Notes under the pieces: generated by a model | Databases searched by the model: none | What the model was told of the DNA's origin: nothing | What the model saw: the letters and a program-made list of their open reading frames with translations, nothing else | Assembly (NCBI RefSeq): GCF_042654525.1 | Contig: NZ_JBHSGP010000007.1 | Location: forward strand, 62,001-126,000 | Reading direction: 5' to 3' | Origin: Geojedonia litorea | GTDB taxonomy: Bacteria > Bacteroidota > Bacteroidia > Flavobacteriales > Flavobacteriaceae | Length of the DNA stretch: 64,000 bases | Program-made: the position numbers and the translations under genes | Shown here: piece by piece, positions 8,943 through 17,267 of the stretch | How the letters are laid out: every line of letters starts with the position of its first letter | Numbering within the stretch: position 1 is the first letter of the stretch

Positions 8943-9668
8943 ATGGGACAAAAAACAAATCCAATCGGAAATCGTTTAGGTATCATCAGAGGATGGGAGT
9001 CTAACTGGTATGGAGGTAATGATTATGGAGATAAACTTGCCGAAGACGATAAGATTAGAAAATATGTTCACGCTCGTTTATCTAAAGCAAGTGTGTCTAG
9101 AGTAATCATTGAGCGTACGCTTAAACTTGTAACCGTTACTATCACTACTGCTCGCCCTGGTATCATTATCGGGAAAGGTGGTCAAGAGGTAGACAAGTTA
9201 AAAGAAGAGCTTAAAAAGATTACAGATAAGGAAGTTCAATTAAACATCTTTGAAATTAAGAGGCCAGAAGTTGATGCATTTTTAGTAGCATCAAGCGTTG
9301 CTCGTCAAATTGAGAATCGTATTTCTTACAGACGTGCAATAAAAATGGCTATCGCGGCTGCAATGCGTATGAACGCTGAAGGGATTAAAATCCAAATCAG
9401 TGGTCGTTTGAATGGTGCAGAGATGGCACGTTCAGAGCATTACAAAGAAGGAAGAATTCCATTATCAACATTTAGAGCCGATATTGATTATGCTTTAGTT
9501 GAAGCTCATACTACTTATGGTAGATTGGGTATTAAAGTATGGATCATGAAAGGTGAAGTATATGGTAAGAGAGAACTTTCTCCATTAGTTGGTTTGTCTA
9601 AAAAACAAGGTGGCAAATCAGGTGACGGAGCAGGACGTGGTGGGAATAAATCTCGTCGCAGAAAGTAA
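8943..9668 (+). CDS. rpsC: 30S ribosomal protein S3
   Basis: A 241-residue S3 at the mRNA entry channel. The KH domain motif PGIIIGKGGQEVDKLKEEL (about residues 67-85) and the C-terminal IDYALVEAHTTYGRLGIKVW block are intact. The tail is rich in Gly, Lys and Arg. It is the longest small-subunit protein of the S10 block. Confidence 0.99.
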   Translation: MGQKTNPIGNRLGIIRGWESNWYGGNDYGDKLAEDDKIRKYVHARLSKASVSRVIIERTLKLVTVTITTARPGIIIGKGGQEVDKLKEELKKITDKEVQLNIFEIKRPEVDAFLVASSVARQIENRISYRRAIKMAIAAAMRMNAEGIKIQISGRLNGAEMARSEHYKEGRIPLSTFRADIDYALVEAHTTYGRLGIKVWIMKGEVYGKRELSPLVGLSKKQGGKSGDGAGRGGNKSRRRK

Positions 9669-9686
9669 TTTTTAAAGTAAAAGAAA

Positions 9687-10106
9687 ATGTTACAACCGAA
9701 AAAAACAAAATTTCGTAAAGTCCAAAAAGGACGTATGAAAGGAAATTCCGGAAGAGGTCATGAACTTTCTAATGGAATGTTTGGTATAAAATCACTCGAT
9801 TCGAATTTCTTAACATCACGTCAAATAGAAGCAGCACGTATTGCCGCTACTCGTTATATGAAAAGAGAAGGTCAACTTTGGATTAAAATATTTCCAGACA
9901 AGCCTATCACAAAGAAACCTCTTGAAGTACGTATGGGTAAAGGTAAAGGTGCCGTAGAATATTGGGTAGCAGTTGTTAAACCAGGAAGAATCCTTTTTGA
10001 AGTAGGAGGCGTGCCATTAGACGTAGCTAAAGAAGCTTTACGTTTGGCAGCACAAAAACTACCAGTAAAAACAAAGTTCCTTATAGCTCGAGATTACGAG
10101 GCTTAA
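9687..10106 (+). CDS. rplP: 50S ribosomal protein L16
   Basis: A 139-residue L16 that contacts tRNA near the A site. Recognised from MLQPKKTKFRKVQKGRMKG, IWIKIFPDKPITKKPLEVRMGKGKG and the AVVKPGRILFEVGG segment. Normal length, with the usual order rpsC-rplP-rpmC. Confidence 0.99.
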   Translation: MLQPKKTKFRKVQKGRMKGNSGRGHELSNGMFGIKSLDSNFLTSRQIEAARIAATRYMKREGQLWIKIFPDKPITKKPLEVRMGKGKGAVEYWVAVVKPGRILFEVGGVPLDVAKEALRLAAQKLPVKTKFLIARDYEA

Positions 10107-10118
10107 TAAAATAGTATT

Positions 10119-10310
10119 ATGAAGCAAGCAGAAATTAAACAGCTATCAACGGCTGAGTTACAAGAAAAACTTGGTGAGACCAAAAAGAGCTATGCAGACC
10201 TTAAAATGGCCCATGCAATATCGCCTTTAGAAAATCCAATTCAGTTACGCAACGTACGTCGTTCTGTAGCTAGAATTGCAACAGAATTAACAAAAAGAGA
10301 ATTACAATAA
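10119..10310 (+). CDS. rpmC: 50S ribosomal protein L29
   Basis: A 63-residue, two-helix L29 located beside L23 at the tunnel exit. It shows the expected pattern: KQAEIKQLSTAELQEKL, a middle QLRNVRRSVARI block and a charged end. Position between rplP and rpsQ confirms the assignment. Confidence 0.97.
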   Translation: MKQAEIKQLSTAELQEKLGETKKSYADLKMAHAISPLENPIQLRNVRRSVARIATELTKRELQ

Positions 10311-10323
10311 TTCTGCATAAGAG

Positions 10324-10581
10324 ATGGAAACAAGAAATTTAAGAAAAGAACGTATAGGAATTGTTACTAGCAACAAAATGCAGAAATCTATTGTAGTTTC
10401 TGAAGTTAAAAAAGTAAAGCACCCTATGTATGGTAAGTTCGTGTTAAAAACAAAAAAATATGTTGCACACGACGAGACAAATGACTGTAACATTGGAGAT
10501 ACAGTAAAGATCATGGAAACACGACCTTTAAGTAAATCTAAATGTTGGAGATTAGTAGAAATAATTGAAAGAGCGAAGTAA
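10324..10581 (+). CDS. rpsQ: 30S ribosomal protein S17
   Basis: An 85-residue OB-fold primary 16S binder. Recognised from RKERIGIVTSNKMQKSIVV, HPMYGKFVLKTKKYVAHDE and METRPLSKSKCWRLVEI. Complete and of standard length; 2 nt before rplN. Confidence 0.98.
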   Translation: METRNLRKERIGIVTSNKMQKSIVVSEVKKVKHPMYGKFVLKTKKYVAHDETNDCNIGDTVKIMETRPLSKSKCWRLVEIIERAK

Positions 10582-10583
10582 TT

Positions 10584-10952
10584 ATGGTACAACAAGAATC
10601 AAGATTAAAAGTAGCTGACAACACTGGAGCAAAAGAGGTTTTGACCATTCGTGTTCTAGGAGGTACTGGTAGAAGATATGCTTCTATTGGAGATAAGATC
10701 GTTGTTTCAGTAAAAGACGCAACACCTAACGGTAACATCAAAAAAGGAGCGGTTTCAACTGCTGTTGTTGTTCGTACCGTAAAAGAAGTAAGACGTCCAG
10801 ATGGATCTTATATAAGATTTGATGACAATGCTTGTGTGCTTTTAAATCCGCAAGGAGAAATGAGAGGTACACGTGTATTTGGACCTGTTGCAAGAGAACT
10901 TCGTGATAAACAATTCATGAAAATTGTATCATTAGCACCTGAAGTGCTTTAA
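10584..10952 (+). CDS. rplN: 50S ribosomal protein L14
   Basis: A 122-residue L14 at the subunit interface and the docking surface for RsfS, whose gene is also in this window (31989-32360). Recognised from MVQQESRLKVADNTGAKE at the start, FDDNACVLLNPQGEMRGTRVFGPVARELR and the FMKIVSLAPEVL end. The stop overlaps the rplX start by 1 nt (10952). Confidence 0.99.
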   Translation: MVQQESRLKVADNTGAKEVLTIRVLGGTGRRYASIGDKIVVSVKDATPNGNIKKGAVSTAVVVRTVKEVRRPDGSYIRFDDNACVLLNPQGEMRGTRVFGPVARELRDKQFMKIVSLAPEVL

Positions 10953-11275
10953 TGACTAATAAAATGACAAAGCTTAAAATAAAATCAGGAGATACCGTAC
11001 AAATTATTGCAGGAGACCATAAAGGTTCTGAAGGCAAAGTACTAAAAGTATCTAAAGATAAGAACAAAGCTATCGTTGAGGGCGTTAATGTGGTTAAAAA
11101 ACACACAAAACCAAGCGCACAAAATCCTCAAGGTGGTATAGTAGAGAAGGAAGCACCAATTCACATTTCAAATTTATCATTGTTAACTGGTAAAGGAGAG
11201 CCTACACGAGTAGGATTTAAAATGGAAGGTGATAAAAAAGTGAGATTTTCTAAAAAATCTAATGAAGTAATATAG
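10952..11275 (+). CDS. rplX: 50S ribosomal protein L24
   Basis: A 107-residue L24 that initiates 50S assembly. The N-terminal KOW motif (IKSGDTVQIIAGDHKGSEGKV) and the VNVVKKHTKPSAQNPQGGI block are clear. Two ATGs are possible: 10952, overlapping the rplN stop by 1 nt, and 10964, which would give MTKLKIKSG. The overlapping one is reported because it would couple translation to rplN, but either could be real. Confidence 0.97.
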   Translation: MTNKMTKLKIKSGDTVQIIAGDHKGSEGKVLKVSKDKNKAIVEGVNVVKKHTKPSAQNPQGGIVEKEAPIHISNLSLLTGKGEPTRVGFKMEGDKKVRFSKKSNEVI

Positions 11276-11277
11276 TT

Positions 11278-11829
11278 ATGGCTTACGTTCCAAGATTAAA
11301 ACAAGAGTATAAGGACAAAGTAGTTTCTGCTCTTACAGAAGAATTTGGTTATAAAAATGTAATGCAAGTTCCAAAACTTAAAAAGATAGTAATCTCTAAA
11401 GGTGTTGGTGCTGCTGTTGCAGATAAAAAACTAATCGATCACGCAATTGACGAAGTAACTAAAATTTCAGGTCAAAAGGCTGTAGCTACAATGTCTAAAA
11501 AAGACGTTGCAACTTTTAAATTACGTAAAGGTATGCCAATTGGTGTGCGAGTTACATTAAGAGGTGAGCAAATGTATGAGTTTTTAGATCGTTTGGTGAC
11601 TTCAGCTTTGCCACGTGTTAGAGATTTTAACGGTATCAAAGCAACAGGATTTGATGGAAGAGGTAATTACAATTTAGGAGTTACAGAACAAATCATTTTC
11701 CCTGAAATAGATATTGACAAGATCAATAAAATATCTGGTATGGATATTACATTCGTAACATCTGCAGAAACAGATAAAGAAGCACAATCGTTATTATCGG
11801 AATTAGGTTTACCGTTTCAAAAAAATTAA
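11278..11829 (+). CDS. rplE: 50S ribosomal protein L5
   Basis: A 183-residue L5 that binds 5S rRNA and contacts P-site tRNA. Recognised from YKNVMQVPKLKKIVISKGVG, FKLRKGMPIGVRVTLRG and IKATGFDGRGNYNLGVTEQ. It begins 2 nt after rplX and ends 3 nt before rpsN. Confidence 0.99.
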   Translation: MAYVPRLKQEYKDKVVSALTEEFGYKNVMQVPKLKKIVISKGVGAAVADKKLIDHAIDEVTKISGQKAVATMSKKDVATFKLRKGMPIGVRVTLRGEQMYEFLDRLVTSALPRVRDFNGIKATGFDGRGNYNLGVTEQIIFPEIDIDKINKISGMDITFVTSAETDKEAQSLLSELGLPFQKN

Positions 11830-11832
11830 GAT

Positions 11833-12102
11833 ATGGCTAAAGAATCAATGAAAGCCCGTGAGGTAAAAAGAGCAAAAACAGTAGCTAAATATGCTGAAAA
11901 ACGTAAAGCTTTAAAAGAAGCTGGAGATTACGAAGCATTACAAAAGTTACCTAGAAATGCATCACCTGTACGCATGCACAACAGATGTAAGCTAACAGGA
12001 AGACCTCGTGGTTATGTTCGTACATTTGGAATTTCTCGTGTAATGTTACGTGAAATGGCAAATCAAGGATTAATACCAGGCGTTAAAAAAGCAAGCTGGT
12101 AA
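11833..12102 (+). CDS. rpsN: 30S ribosomal protein S14, zinc-independent form
   Basis: An 89-residue S14 of the long class that lacks the CxxC...CxxC zinc ribbon; only one Cys is present, in HNRCKLTGRPRGY. The C-terminal RTFGISRVMLREMANQGLIPGVKKASW is the usual signature. It is followed by a 74-nt structured spacer before rpsH, in a cluster where most spacers are far shorter. Confidence 0.99.
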   Translation: MAKESMKAREVKRAKTVAKYAEKRKALKEAGDYEALQKLPRNASPVRMHNRCKLTGRPRGYVRTFGISRVMLREMANQGLIPGVKKASW

Positions 12103-12176
12103 ACAAAGAATTATAAATTGGTTTGAAGTTCGTCCCAATGCTTGGGTTCGAAAACCAAAACCGCAAATTAATATAA
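12103..12176 (+). promoter_or_regulatory. Structured 74-nt spacer upstream of rpsH (candidate S8-type autoregulatory RNA)
   Basis: A nested inverted repeat is visible. An outer stem pairs TTGGTTT (12118-12124) with AAACCAA (12152-12158). A middle pairing joins TCG (12130-12132) to CGA (12149-12151). An inner stem pairs CCCAA (12134-12138) with TTGGG (12142-12146) around a 3-nt loop. An asymmetric internal loop (12125-12129) is left. No T-run follows, so this looks like a binding or translation-control element rather than a terminator. In E. coli, S8 controls the spc operon by binding an mRNA helix; whether this element is its counterpart is inference. Confidence 0.55.
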
Positions 12177-12575
12177 ATGTATACAGATCCAATCGCAGAT
12201 TATCTAACAAGAGTTAGAAATGCAGTAAAAGCTAACCACAGAGTGGTAGAAATTCCTGCTTCTAATCTTAAAAAGGAAATAACTAAAATATTGTTCGATC
12301 AGGGCTATATTTTAAGTTATAAGTTTGATGACTCTACTGTTCAAGGTACAATCAAAATTGCACTTAAGTACAATAAAGAGACCAAAGAACCAGTCATCAA
12401 AAAAATTCAAAGAATAAGTAAACCAGGTTTACGTAAATATGCAAGTGCTAACGAAATGCCGAGAATCCTTAACGGACTTGGAATTGCAATTGTTTCAACA
12501 TCTCATGGGGTGTTAACTGGAAAACAAGCGCATAAAGAAAACGTTGGTGGTGAGCTATTATGTTACGTTTACTAA
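12177..12575 (+). CDS. rpsH: 30S ribosomal protein S8
   Basis: A 132-residue S8, a primary central-domain 16S binder. Recognised from MYTDPIADYLTRVRNAVKA, the RISKPGLRKYASANEMP middle and the STSHGVLTGKQAHKENVGG end. S8 is the known translational repressor of the spc operon in E. coli. The structured spacer directly ahead of this gene is therefore worth noting. Confidence 0.99.
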   Translation: MYTDPIADYLTRVRNAVKANHRVVEIPASNLKKEITKILFDQGYILSYKFDDSTVQGTIKIALKYNKETKEPVIKKIQRISKPGLRKYASANEMPRILNGLGIAIVSTSHGVLTGKQAHKENVGGELLCYVY

Positions 12576-12593
12576 TTTAAAAACAGAAAGAAC

Positions 12594-13136
12594 ATGTCAA
12601 GAATAGGTAATAACCCAGTAGCAATTCCAGACGGAGTTACAGTAGAAGTTAAAGACAATGTAATTACTGTGAAAGGTAAATTAGGTGAACTAACTCAAGA
12701 GTATTCTGGTATAGAAATAAAAGTTGAAGAAGGAAATGTTTTAGTAACAAGATCTTCTGATAAAAATGAACAAAAAGCTAAACACGGTCTATACAGATCA
12801 CTAATCAATAACATGATTAAAGGTGTTTCTAAAGGATGGACTAAAGAATTAGAATTGGTAGGAGTAGGTTATAGAGCTTCAAACCAAGGACAAAAATTAG
12901 ATTTAGCATTAGGGTTCTCTCACAATATCGTTTTAGATTTGGCTCCAGAAGTAAAAGTGGAAACCATTTCAGAAAAAGGGAAAAACCCAATAGTGAAATT
13001 AACATCACATGACAAACAATTGGTAGGTCAAGTAGCTGCTAAAATACGTGGCTTTAGAAAGCCAGAGCCTTACAAAGGTAAAGGTGTTAAGTTTGTTGGT
13101 GAAGAATTAAGAAGAAAAGCAGGTAAATCAGCTTAA
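12594..13136 (+). CDS. rplF: 50S ribosomal protein L6
   Basis: A 180-residue two-domain L6 near the sarcin-ricin loop. It begins MSRIGNNPVAIPDGVTVEV and ends KGKGVKFVGEELRRKAGKSA, both family signatures. Complete, between rpsH (18 nt) and rplR (10 nt). Confidence 0.99.
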   Translation: MSRIGNNPVAIPDGVTVEVKDNVITVKGKLGELTQEYSGIEIKVEEGNVLVTRSSDKNEQKAKHGLYRSLINNMIKGVSKGWTKELELVGVGYRASNQGQKLDLALGFSHNIVLDLAPEVKVETISEKGKNPIVKLTSHDKQLVGQVAAKIRGFRKPEPYKGKGVKFVGEELRRKAGKSA

Positions 13137-13146
13137 TAGTTAAGTT

Positions 13147-13503
13147 ATGGCATTGACAAAGAATCAAAAAAGATTAAGAATTAAAAGCAGAATTCGTAAA
13201 GTAGTTTCAGGAACTGAATCTAGACCACGACTGGCTGTCTTCAGAAGTAATAAAGAAATTTATGCTCAAGTTGTAGATGATGTAACTGGTAAAACTTTGG
13301 CTTCTGCATCTTCAAGAGATAAAGACATTAGTTCTGCAAAAGGTACTAAAACAGAAATAGCTGCATTGGTAGGTAAGTCTGTTGCTGAAAAAGCACTAAA
13401 ATCAGGTATTGAAGCCATCGCTTTCGATAGAGGTGGATATCAATATCATGGTAGAGTTAAATCATTAGCAGAAGGTGCTAGAGAAGGAGGACTAAAATTT
13501 TAA
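13147..13503 (+). CDS. rplR: 50S ribosomal protein L18
   Basis: A 118-residue L18, which with L5 loads 5S rRNA onto the 50S. Recognised from RPRLAVFRSNKEIYAQVVDD and AFDRGGYQYHGRVKSLAEGAREGGLKF. The start follows the rplF stop by 10 nt; the end lies 4 nt before rpsE. Confidence 0.99.
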   Translation: MALTKNQKRLRIKSRIRKVVSGTESRPRLAVFRSNKEIYAQVVDDVTGKTLASASSRDKDISSAKGTKTEIAALVGKSVAEKALKSGIEAIAFDRGGYQYHGRVKSLAEGAREGGLKF

Positions 13504-13507
13504 GATT

Positions 13508-14032
13508 ATGTATCAAAAATATAAAAACGCAGAATTAGTAAAACCAAGTGGAATTGATCTAAAAGATCGTTTAGTTGGTGTACAGAGAGTTACCAAAGTA
13601 ACAAAAGGTGGTAGAGCATTCGGTTTTTCGGCAATAGTAGTCGTAGGAGATGAGGCAGGTGTAGTAGGTCATGGTTTAGGAAAATCTAAAGACGTTGCTA
13701 CTGCAATTGCTAAAGCAGTTGAAGATGCAAAGAAAAATTTGGTAAGAATTCCAATTATCAAAAAAACGCTTCCACATGAACAAAAAGGTAAATTTGGTGG
13801 TGCTCGAGTAAACATTATTCCAGCTGCTCCAGGTACTGGTGTTATCGCTGGTGGTGCTGTTAGAACAGTATTAGAGGCTGTTGGAGTTCATGATGTATTA
13901 TCTAAATCTCAAGGCTCATCAAACCCTCATAATGTGGTAAAAGCAACTTTTGATGCATTGTTACAATTGAGATCTGCACAGGCAGTAGCTAAAGACAGAG
14001 GTATTTCACTTCAAAAAGTATTTAACGGTTAA
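13508..14032 (+). CDS. rpsE: 30S ribosomal protein S5
   Basis: A 174-residue S5 with the N-terminal double-stranded-RNA-binding-like domain (RLVGVQRVTKVTKGGRAFGF) and the C-terminal GTGVIAGGAVRTVLEAVGVHDVL block. S5 contributes to decoding accuracy and mRNA unwinding. Normal length and position. Confidence 0.99.
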   Translation: MYQKYKNAELVKPSGIDLKDRLVGVQRVTKVTKGGRAFGFSAIVVVGDEAGVVGHGLGKSKDVATAIAKAVEDAKKNLVRIPIIKKTLPHEQKGKFGGARVNIIPAAPGTGVIAGGAVRTVLEAVGVHDVLSKSQGSSNPHNVVKATFDALLQLRSAQAVAKDRGISLQKVFNG

Positions 14033-14044
14033 TCAATAAGGACG

Positions 14045-14227
14045 ATGGCAAAGATTAAAGTAACAAAGACAAAAAGTGCAATCAATCGTACAAAAACTCA
14101 AAAACTAACTTTAGAAGCTTTGGGTTTGAAAAAAATCGGTCAGGTTGTAGAACATGATGCCACTCCAAATATTATTGGTATGGTGAATAAAGTTAAACAT
14201 TTAGTTTCTGTTGAAGAAACAAAATAA
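14045..14227 (+). CDS. rpmD: 50S ribosomal protein L30
   Basis: A 60-residue L30. The family core SAINRTKTQKLTLEALGL and the GMVNKVKHLVSVEE end are present. It lies between rpsE and rplO, the usual place, with 12-nt spacers on both sides. Confidence 0.97.
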   Translation: MAKIKVTKTKSAINRTKTQKLTLEALGLKKIGQVVEHDATPNIIGMVNKVKHLVSVEETK

Positions 14228-14239
14228 TAAGACACAATA

Positions 14240-14692
14240 ATGGACTTAAGTAATTTAAAACCGGCTGAAGGGTCAGTTAAAAATCAAGGTAAGCGAATCG
14301 GTCGAGGACAGGGTTCAGGTAAAGGTGGTACTGCAACACGTGGACACAAAGGAGCTAAATCTCGTTCAGGATATTCTAAAAAAGTTGGTTTTGAAGGTGG
14401 ACAAATGCCACTTCAAAGACGTGTGCCAAAATTTGGTTTTACCAATGTTAACCGCGTTGAATACCAAGGTGTAAATCTTGATACATTACAACAATTAGTT
14501 GATAATAAACAAATAAAAGATACTGTAGATTTTGAAACTCTTATTGAGCTACGTTTAGCTACAAAAAATGATCTAGTTAAAATTTTAGGTCGTGGAGAAT
14601 TAAAATCTAAATTAAAAGTATCTGCTCATAAATTTACTGCTTCAGCAAAAGCTGCTATTGAAGCTGCAGGAGGAGAAGCTGTAACTTTATAA
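14240..14692 (+). CDS. rplO: 50S ribosomal protein L15
   Basis: A 150-residue L15. The glycine-rich N-terminal extension that threads into 23S rRNA is typical (KRIGRGQGSGKGGTATRGHK), followed by the PLQRRVPKFGFTN segment. It precedes secY by 12 nt. Confidence 0.99.
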   Translation: MDLSNLKPAEGSVKNQGKRIGRGQGSGKGGTATRGHKGAKSRSGYSKKVGFEGGQMPLQRRVPKFGFTNVNRVEYQGVNLDTLQQLVDNKQIKDTVDFETLIELRLATKNDLVKILGRGELKSKLKVSAHKFTASAKAAIEAAGGEAVTL

Positions 14693-14704
14693 GACTTTTA
14701 AAGC

Positions 14705-16054
14705 ATGAAATTAATAGACACATTAAAAAATGTTTGGAAAATAACGGAACTAAAAGACCGAATCATACTTACACTTGGTTTGCTTTTAGTTTATCGTTTT
14801 GGTGCACAAGTTGTACTTCCTGGTATTGATGCTAGTCAATTAGGTGGTTTAGTTGAAGGTACAGATGAAGGTATTTTAGGTATCCTAAATATGTTCACTG
14901 GTGGAGCTTTCGCTAATGCATCTGTATTTGCGCTCGGTATCATGCCTTACATTTCTGCTTCAATTGTTGTGCAATTAATGGGAATTGCAATTCCTTATTT
15001 GCAAAAATTACAAAAAGAAGGTGCTAGCGGTCAAAAGAAAATAACACAAATCACACGTTGGTTGACTATTGTTATATGTTTATTCCAAGCACCAGGTTAT
15101 CTTGCAAGTTTACCAACAGTATTTGGTATTCCTCAACAAGCCTTTTTATTAGGAACTGGTCCTTTATTCTATTTCTCATCAATTGTAATTTTAGTTACAG
15201 GCTGTATTTTTGCAATGTGGTTAGGAGAAAAAATTACAGATAAAGGAATAGGTAATGGTATTTCCTTATTAATTATGGTAGGTATTATTGCAACATTACC
15301 TCAATCATTTATTCAAAATGCAGCGTCTAGATTAGACGGTGGAGGCAATGGTGGTTTAATGATGATCTTAATTGAACTTGTTATTTGGTTTGTGATTATC
15401 ATGGCTTCAATAATGCTAGTAATGGCGGTTAGAAAGATCGCTGTTCAGTATGCGAGACGTACAGCTTCTGGCGGATATGAAAAAAATGTATTTGGATCTA
15501 GACAGTTTTTACCGTTGAAATTGAATGCATCTGGTGTAATGCCTATCATCTTTGCTCAAGCTATTATGTTTGTACCAAGTTTAATTGGAAAATCATTTGG
15601 TACAAGTGAAGCGGGCCAATGGATGCAAGCACAGTTTTCGGATATTTTTGGATTCTGGTATAATTTAGTATTTGCACTGTTGATTATCGTGTTTACGTAT
15701 TTCTATACAGCTATTACGGTACCAACAAATAAAATGGCAGATGATTTAAAACGAAGTGGTGGTTTTATTCCGGGTATTAGACCAGGAACAGAAACTTCAG
15801 AATATTTAGATAAAATAATGTCCCAAATAACCCTACCGGGTTCAATATTTTTGGCATTGATAGCAGTGTTCCCTGCATTCATTGTTAAACTTATGGATGT
15901 ACAAGCAGGTTGGGCATTGTTTTTTGGAGGTACATCACTTTTAATTATGGTTGGAGTTGCAATAGATACCATGCAGCAGGTAAACTCATATTTGTTGAAT
16001 AAACATTATGATGGCTTGATGAAAACAGGTAAAAATAGAAAAGCAGTAGCTTAA
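14705..16054 (+). CDS. secY: Protein translocase subunit SecY
   Basis: A 449-residue inner-membrane channel that, with SecE and SecG, exports proteins and inserts membrane proteins. About ten hydrophobic segments are visible. Family marks include LGIMPYISASIVVQLM, GNGISLLIMVGI and the cytoplasmic QYARR and GIRPGTETSEYLDKI loops. In many bacteria adk and map follow secY; here infA follows directly after 10 nt. Confidence 0.99.
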   Translation: MKLIDTLKNVWKITELKDRIILTLGLLLVYRFGAQVVLPGIDASQLGGLVEGTDEGILGILNMFTGGAFANASVFALGIMPYISASIVVQLMGIAIPYLQKLQKEGASGQKKITQITRWLTIVICLFQAPGYLASLPTVFGIPQQAFLLGTGPLFYFSSIVILVTGCIFAMWLGEKITDKGIGNGISLLIMVGIIATLPQSFIQNAASRLDGGGNGGLMMILIELVIWFVIIMASIMLVMAVRKIAVQYARRTASGGYEKNVFGSRQFLPLKLNASGVMPIIFAQAIMFVPSLIGKSFGTSEAGQWMQAQFSDIFGFWYNLVFALLIIVFTYFYTAITVPTNKMADDLKRSGGFIPGIRPGTETSEYLDKIMSQITLPGSIFLALIAVFPAFIVKLMDVQAGWALFFGGTSLLIMVGVAIDTMQQVNSYLLNKHYDGLMKTGKNRKAVA

Positions 16055-16064
16055 TTATTATACT

Positions 16065-16280
16065 ATGGCAAAACAAGCAGCAATAGAGCAAGACGGATCA
16101 ATTATCGAAGCATTATCAAATGCAATGTTCCGTGTTGAATTAGAAAATGGTCATATTGTGACCGCACATATCTCTGGTAAAATGCGTATGCATTACATAA
16201 AGCTTTTACCAGGAGATAAAGTTAAATTAGAAATGAGTCCTTATGATTTATCTAAGGCTAGAATAACTTATAGATACTAA
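16065..16280 (+). CDS. infA: Translation initiation factor IF-1
   Basis: A 71-residue S1/OB-fold protein that occupies the 30S A site during initiation. Recognised from MAKQAAIEQDGSIIEALSNA, the MFRVELENGHIVTAHISGKMR block and the KVKLEMSPYDLSKARITYRY end. It links secY to rpmJ (4-nt spacer). Confidence 0.99.
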   Translation: MAKQAAIEQDGSIIEALSNAMFRVELENGHIVTAHISGKMRMHYIKLLPGDKVKLEMSPYDLSKARITYRY

Positions 16281-16284
16281 TACG

Positions 16285-16401
16285 ATGAAAGTAAGAGCAT
16301 CAGTTAAAAAAAGAAGCGCCGACTGTAAATTAGTGCGCAGAAAAGGTAGACTTTACGTCATTAACAAAAAGAATCCTAGATTCAAACAAAGACAAGGGTA
16401 A
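16285..16401 (+). CDS. rpmJ: 50S ribosomal protein L36, zinc-free form
   Basis: A 38-codon reading frame begins at the ATG at 16285 and ends with TAA at 16399-16401. It reads MKVRASVKKRSADCKLVRRK at the start and KNPRFKQRQG at the end, so the identity is certain. The zinc-binding form has three Cys and one His; only Cys14 is left here, so this is the zinc-independent class. It sits 2 nt before rpsM in the usual order infA-rpmJ-rpsM. Confidence 0.97.
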   Translation: MKVRASVKKRSADCKLVRRKGRLYVINKKNPRFKQRQG

Positions 16402-16403
16402 TT

Positions 16404-16778
16404 ATGGCAAGAATTGCAGGTGTAGACATACCAAAACAAAAAAGAGGAGTAATCTCTTTAACTTATATCTATGGAATAGGTAAAAGTAGAGCAAAAGAAA
16501 TTTTAGCAACAGCTAAAGTTGACGAAAGCATTAAAGTAGAAGATTGGACTGACGAGCAGATTGGAAACATTCGTGATGCCGTTGGAACGTTTACTATTGA
16601 AGGTGAACTTCGTTCTGAAATTCAATTAAACATAAAACGTTTAATGGATATTGGATGTTATAGAGGTATTCGTCATAGAGCTGGACTTCCATTAAGAGGT
16701 CAACGTACTAAAAACAACTCTAGAACTAGAAAAGGTAGAAGAAAAACTGTTGCTAACAAGAAAAAAGCAACTAAATAA
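16404..16778 (+). CDS. rpsM: 30S ribosomal protein S13
   Basis: A 124-residue S13 of the 30S head that contacts the 50S and P-site tRNA. Recognised from MARIAGVDIPKQKRGVISLT, YIYGIGKSRAKEIL and the YRGIRHRAGLPLRGQRTKNN block. It opens the alpha block. A 105-nt spacer follows, in contrast to the tight packing upstream. Confidence 0.99.
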   Translation: MARIAGVDIPKQKRGVISLTYIYGIGKSRAKEILATAKVDESIKVEDWTDEQIGNIRDAVGTFTIEGELRSEIQLNIKRLMDIGCYRGIRHRAGLPLRGQRTKNNSRTRKGRRKTVANKKKATK

Positions 16779-16883
16779 TAACAAGACATTAGTCATTAGT
16801 ATTTAGACGTTAGATGAATCTGTCTGAAATGTAAAAGTCTAGGATTCTAACAACTAAAAGCTGACAACTATAAACTAAAAAAT
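16779..16883 (+). repeat. Degenerate TTAG-type repeat in the rpsM-rpsK spacer
   Basis: The 105-nt spacer contains loosely repeated units on the theme ATTAGT/GTTAGA (about 16786-16814) and the reverse theme TCTAA/ACTAAA later on. It can fold as AGAC-AGAT against ATCT-GTCT (within about 16805-16829). No coding potential is seen. It looks like the low-complexity, self-complementary filler often found between flavobacterial genes; a regulatory role cannot be excluded. Confidence 0.35.
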
Positions 16884-17267
16884 ATGGCAAAGTCAAGTAC
16901 AAAAAAACGTAAAGTTATTGTTGATTCTATTGGAGAGGCACACATTGCTGCTTCATTCAATAATATCATTATCTCTTTAACAAATAAAAAAGGTGACGTT
17001 ATTTCATGGTCATCAGCCGGTAAAATGGGATTCAGAGGTTCTAAAAAGAACACTCCTTATGCTGCTCAATTAGCTGCAGAAGATGCTGCTGCAGTAGCAA
17101 AGGAAGCTGGTCTTAAAAAAGTAAAGGTGTATGTTAAAGGCCCAGGTAATGGTAGAGAATCTGCAATTAGATCAATCCACAATGCAGGAATTGAAGTTTC
17201 AGAAATTATTGATGTAACTCCATTACCACATAACGGATGTCGTCCACCAAAACGTAGAAGAGTATAA
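16884..17267 (+). CDS. rpsK: 30S ribosomal protein S11
   Basis: A 127-residue S11 on the 30S platform near the E site. Recognised from AHIAASFNNIIISLTNKKGD, the SSAGKMGFRGSKKNTPYAAQ block and the PLPHNGCRPPKRRRV end. Complete, with 105- and 115-nt spacers on either side. Confidence 0.99.
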   Translation: MAKSSTKKRKVIVDSIGEAHIAASFNNIIISLTNKKGDVISWSSAGKMGFRGSKKNTPYAAQLAAEDAAAVAKEAGLKKVKVYVKGPGNGRESAIRSIHNAGIEVSEIIDVTPLPHNGCRPPKRRRV

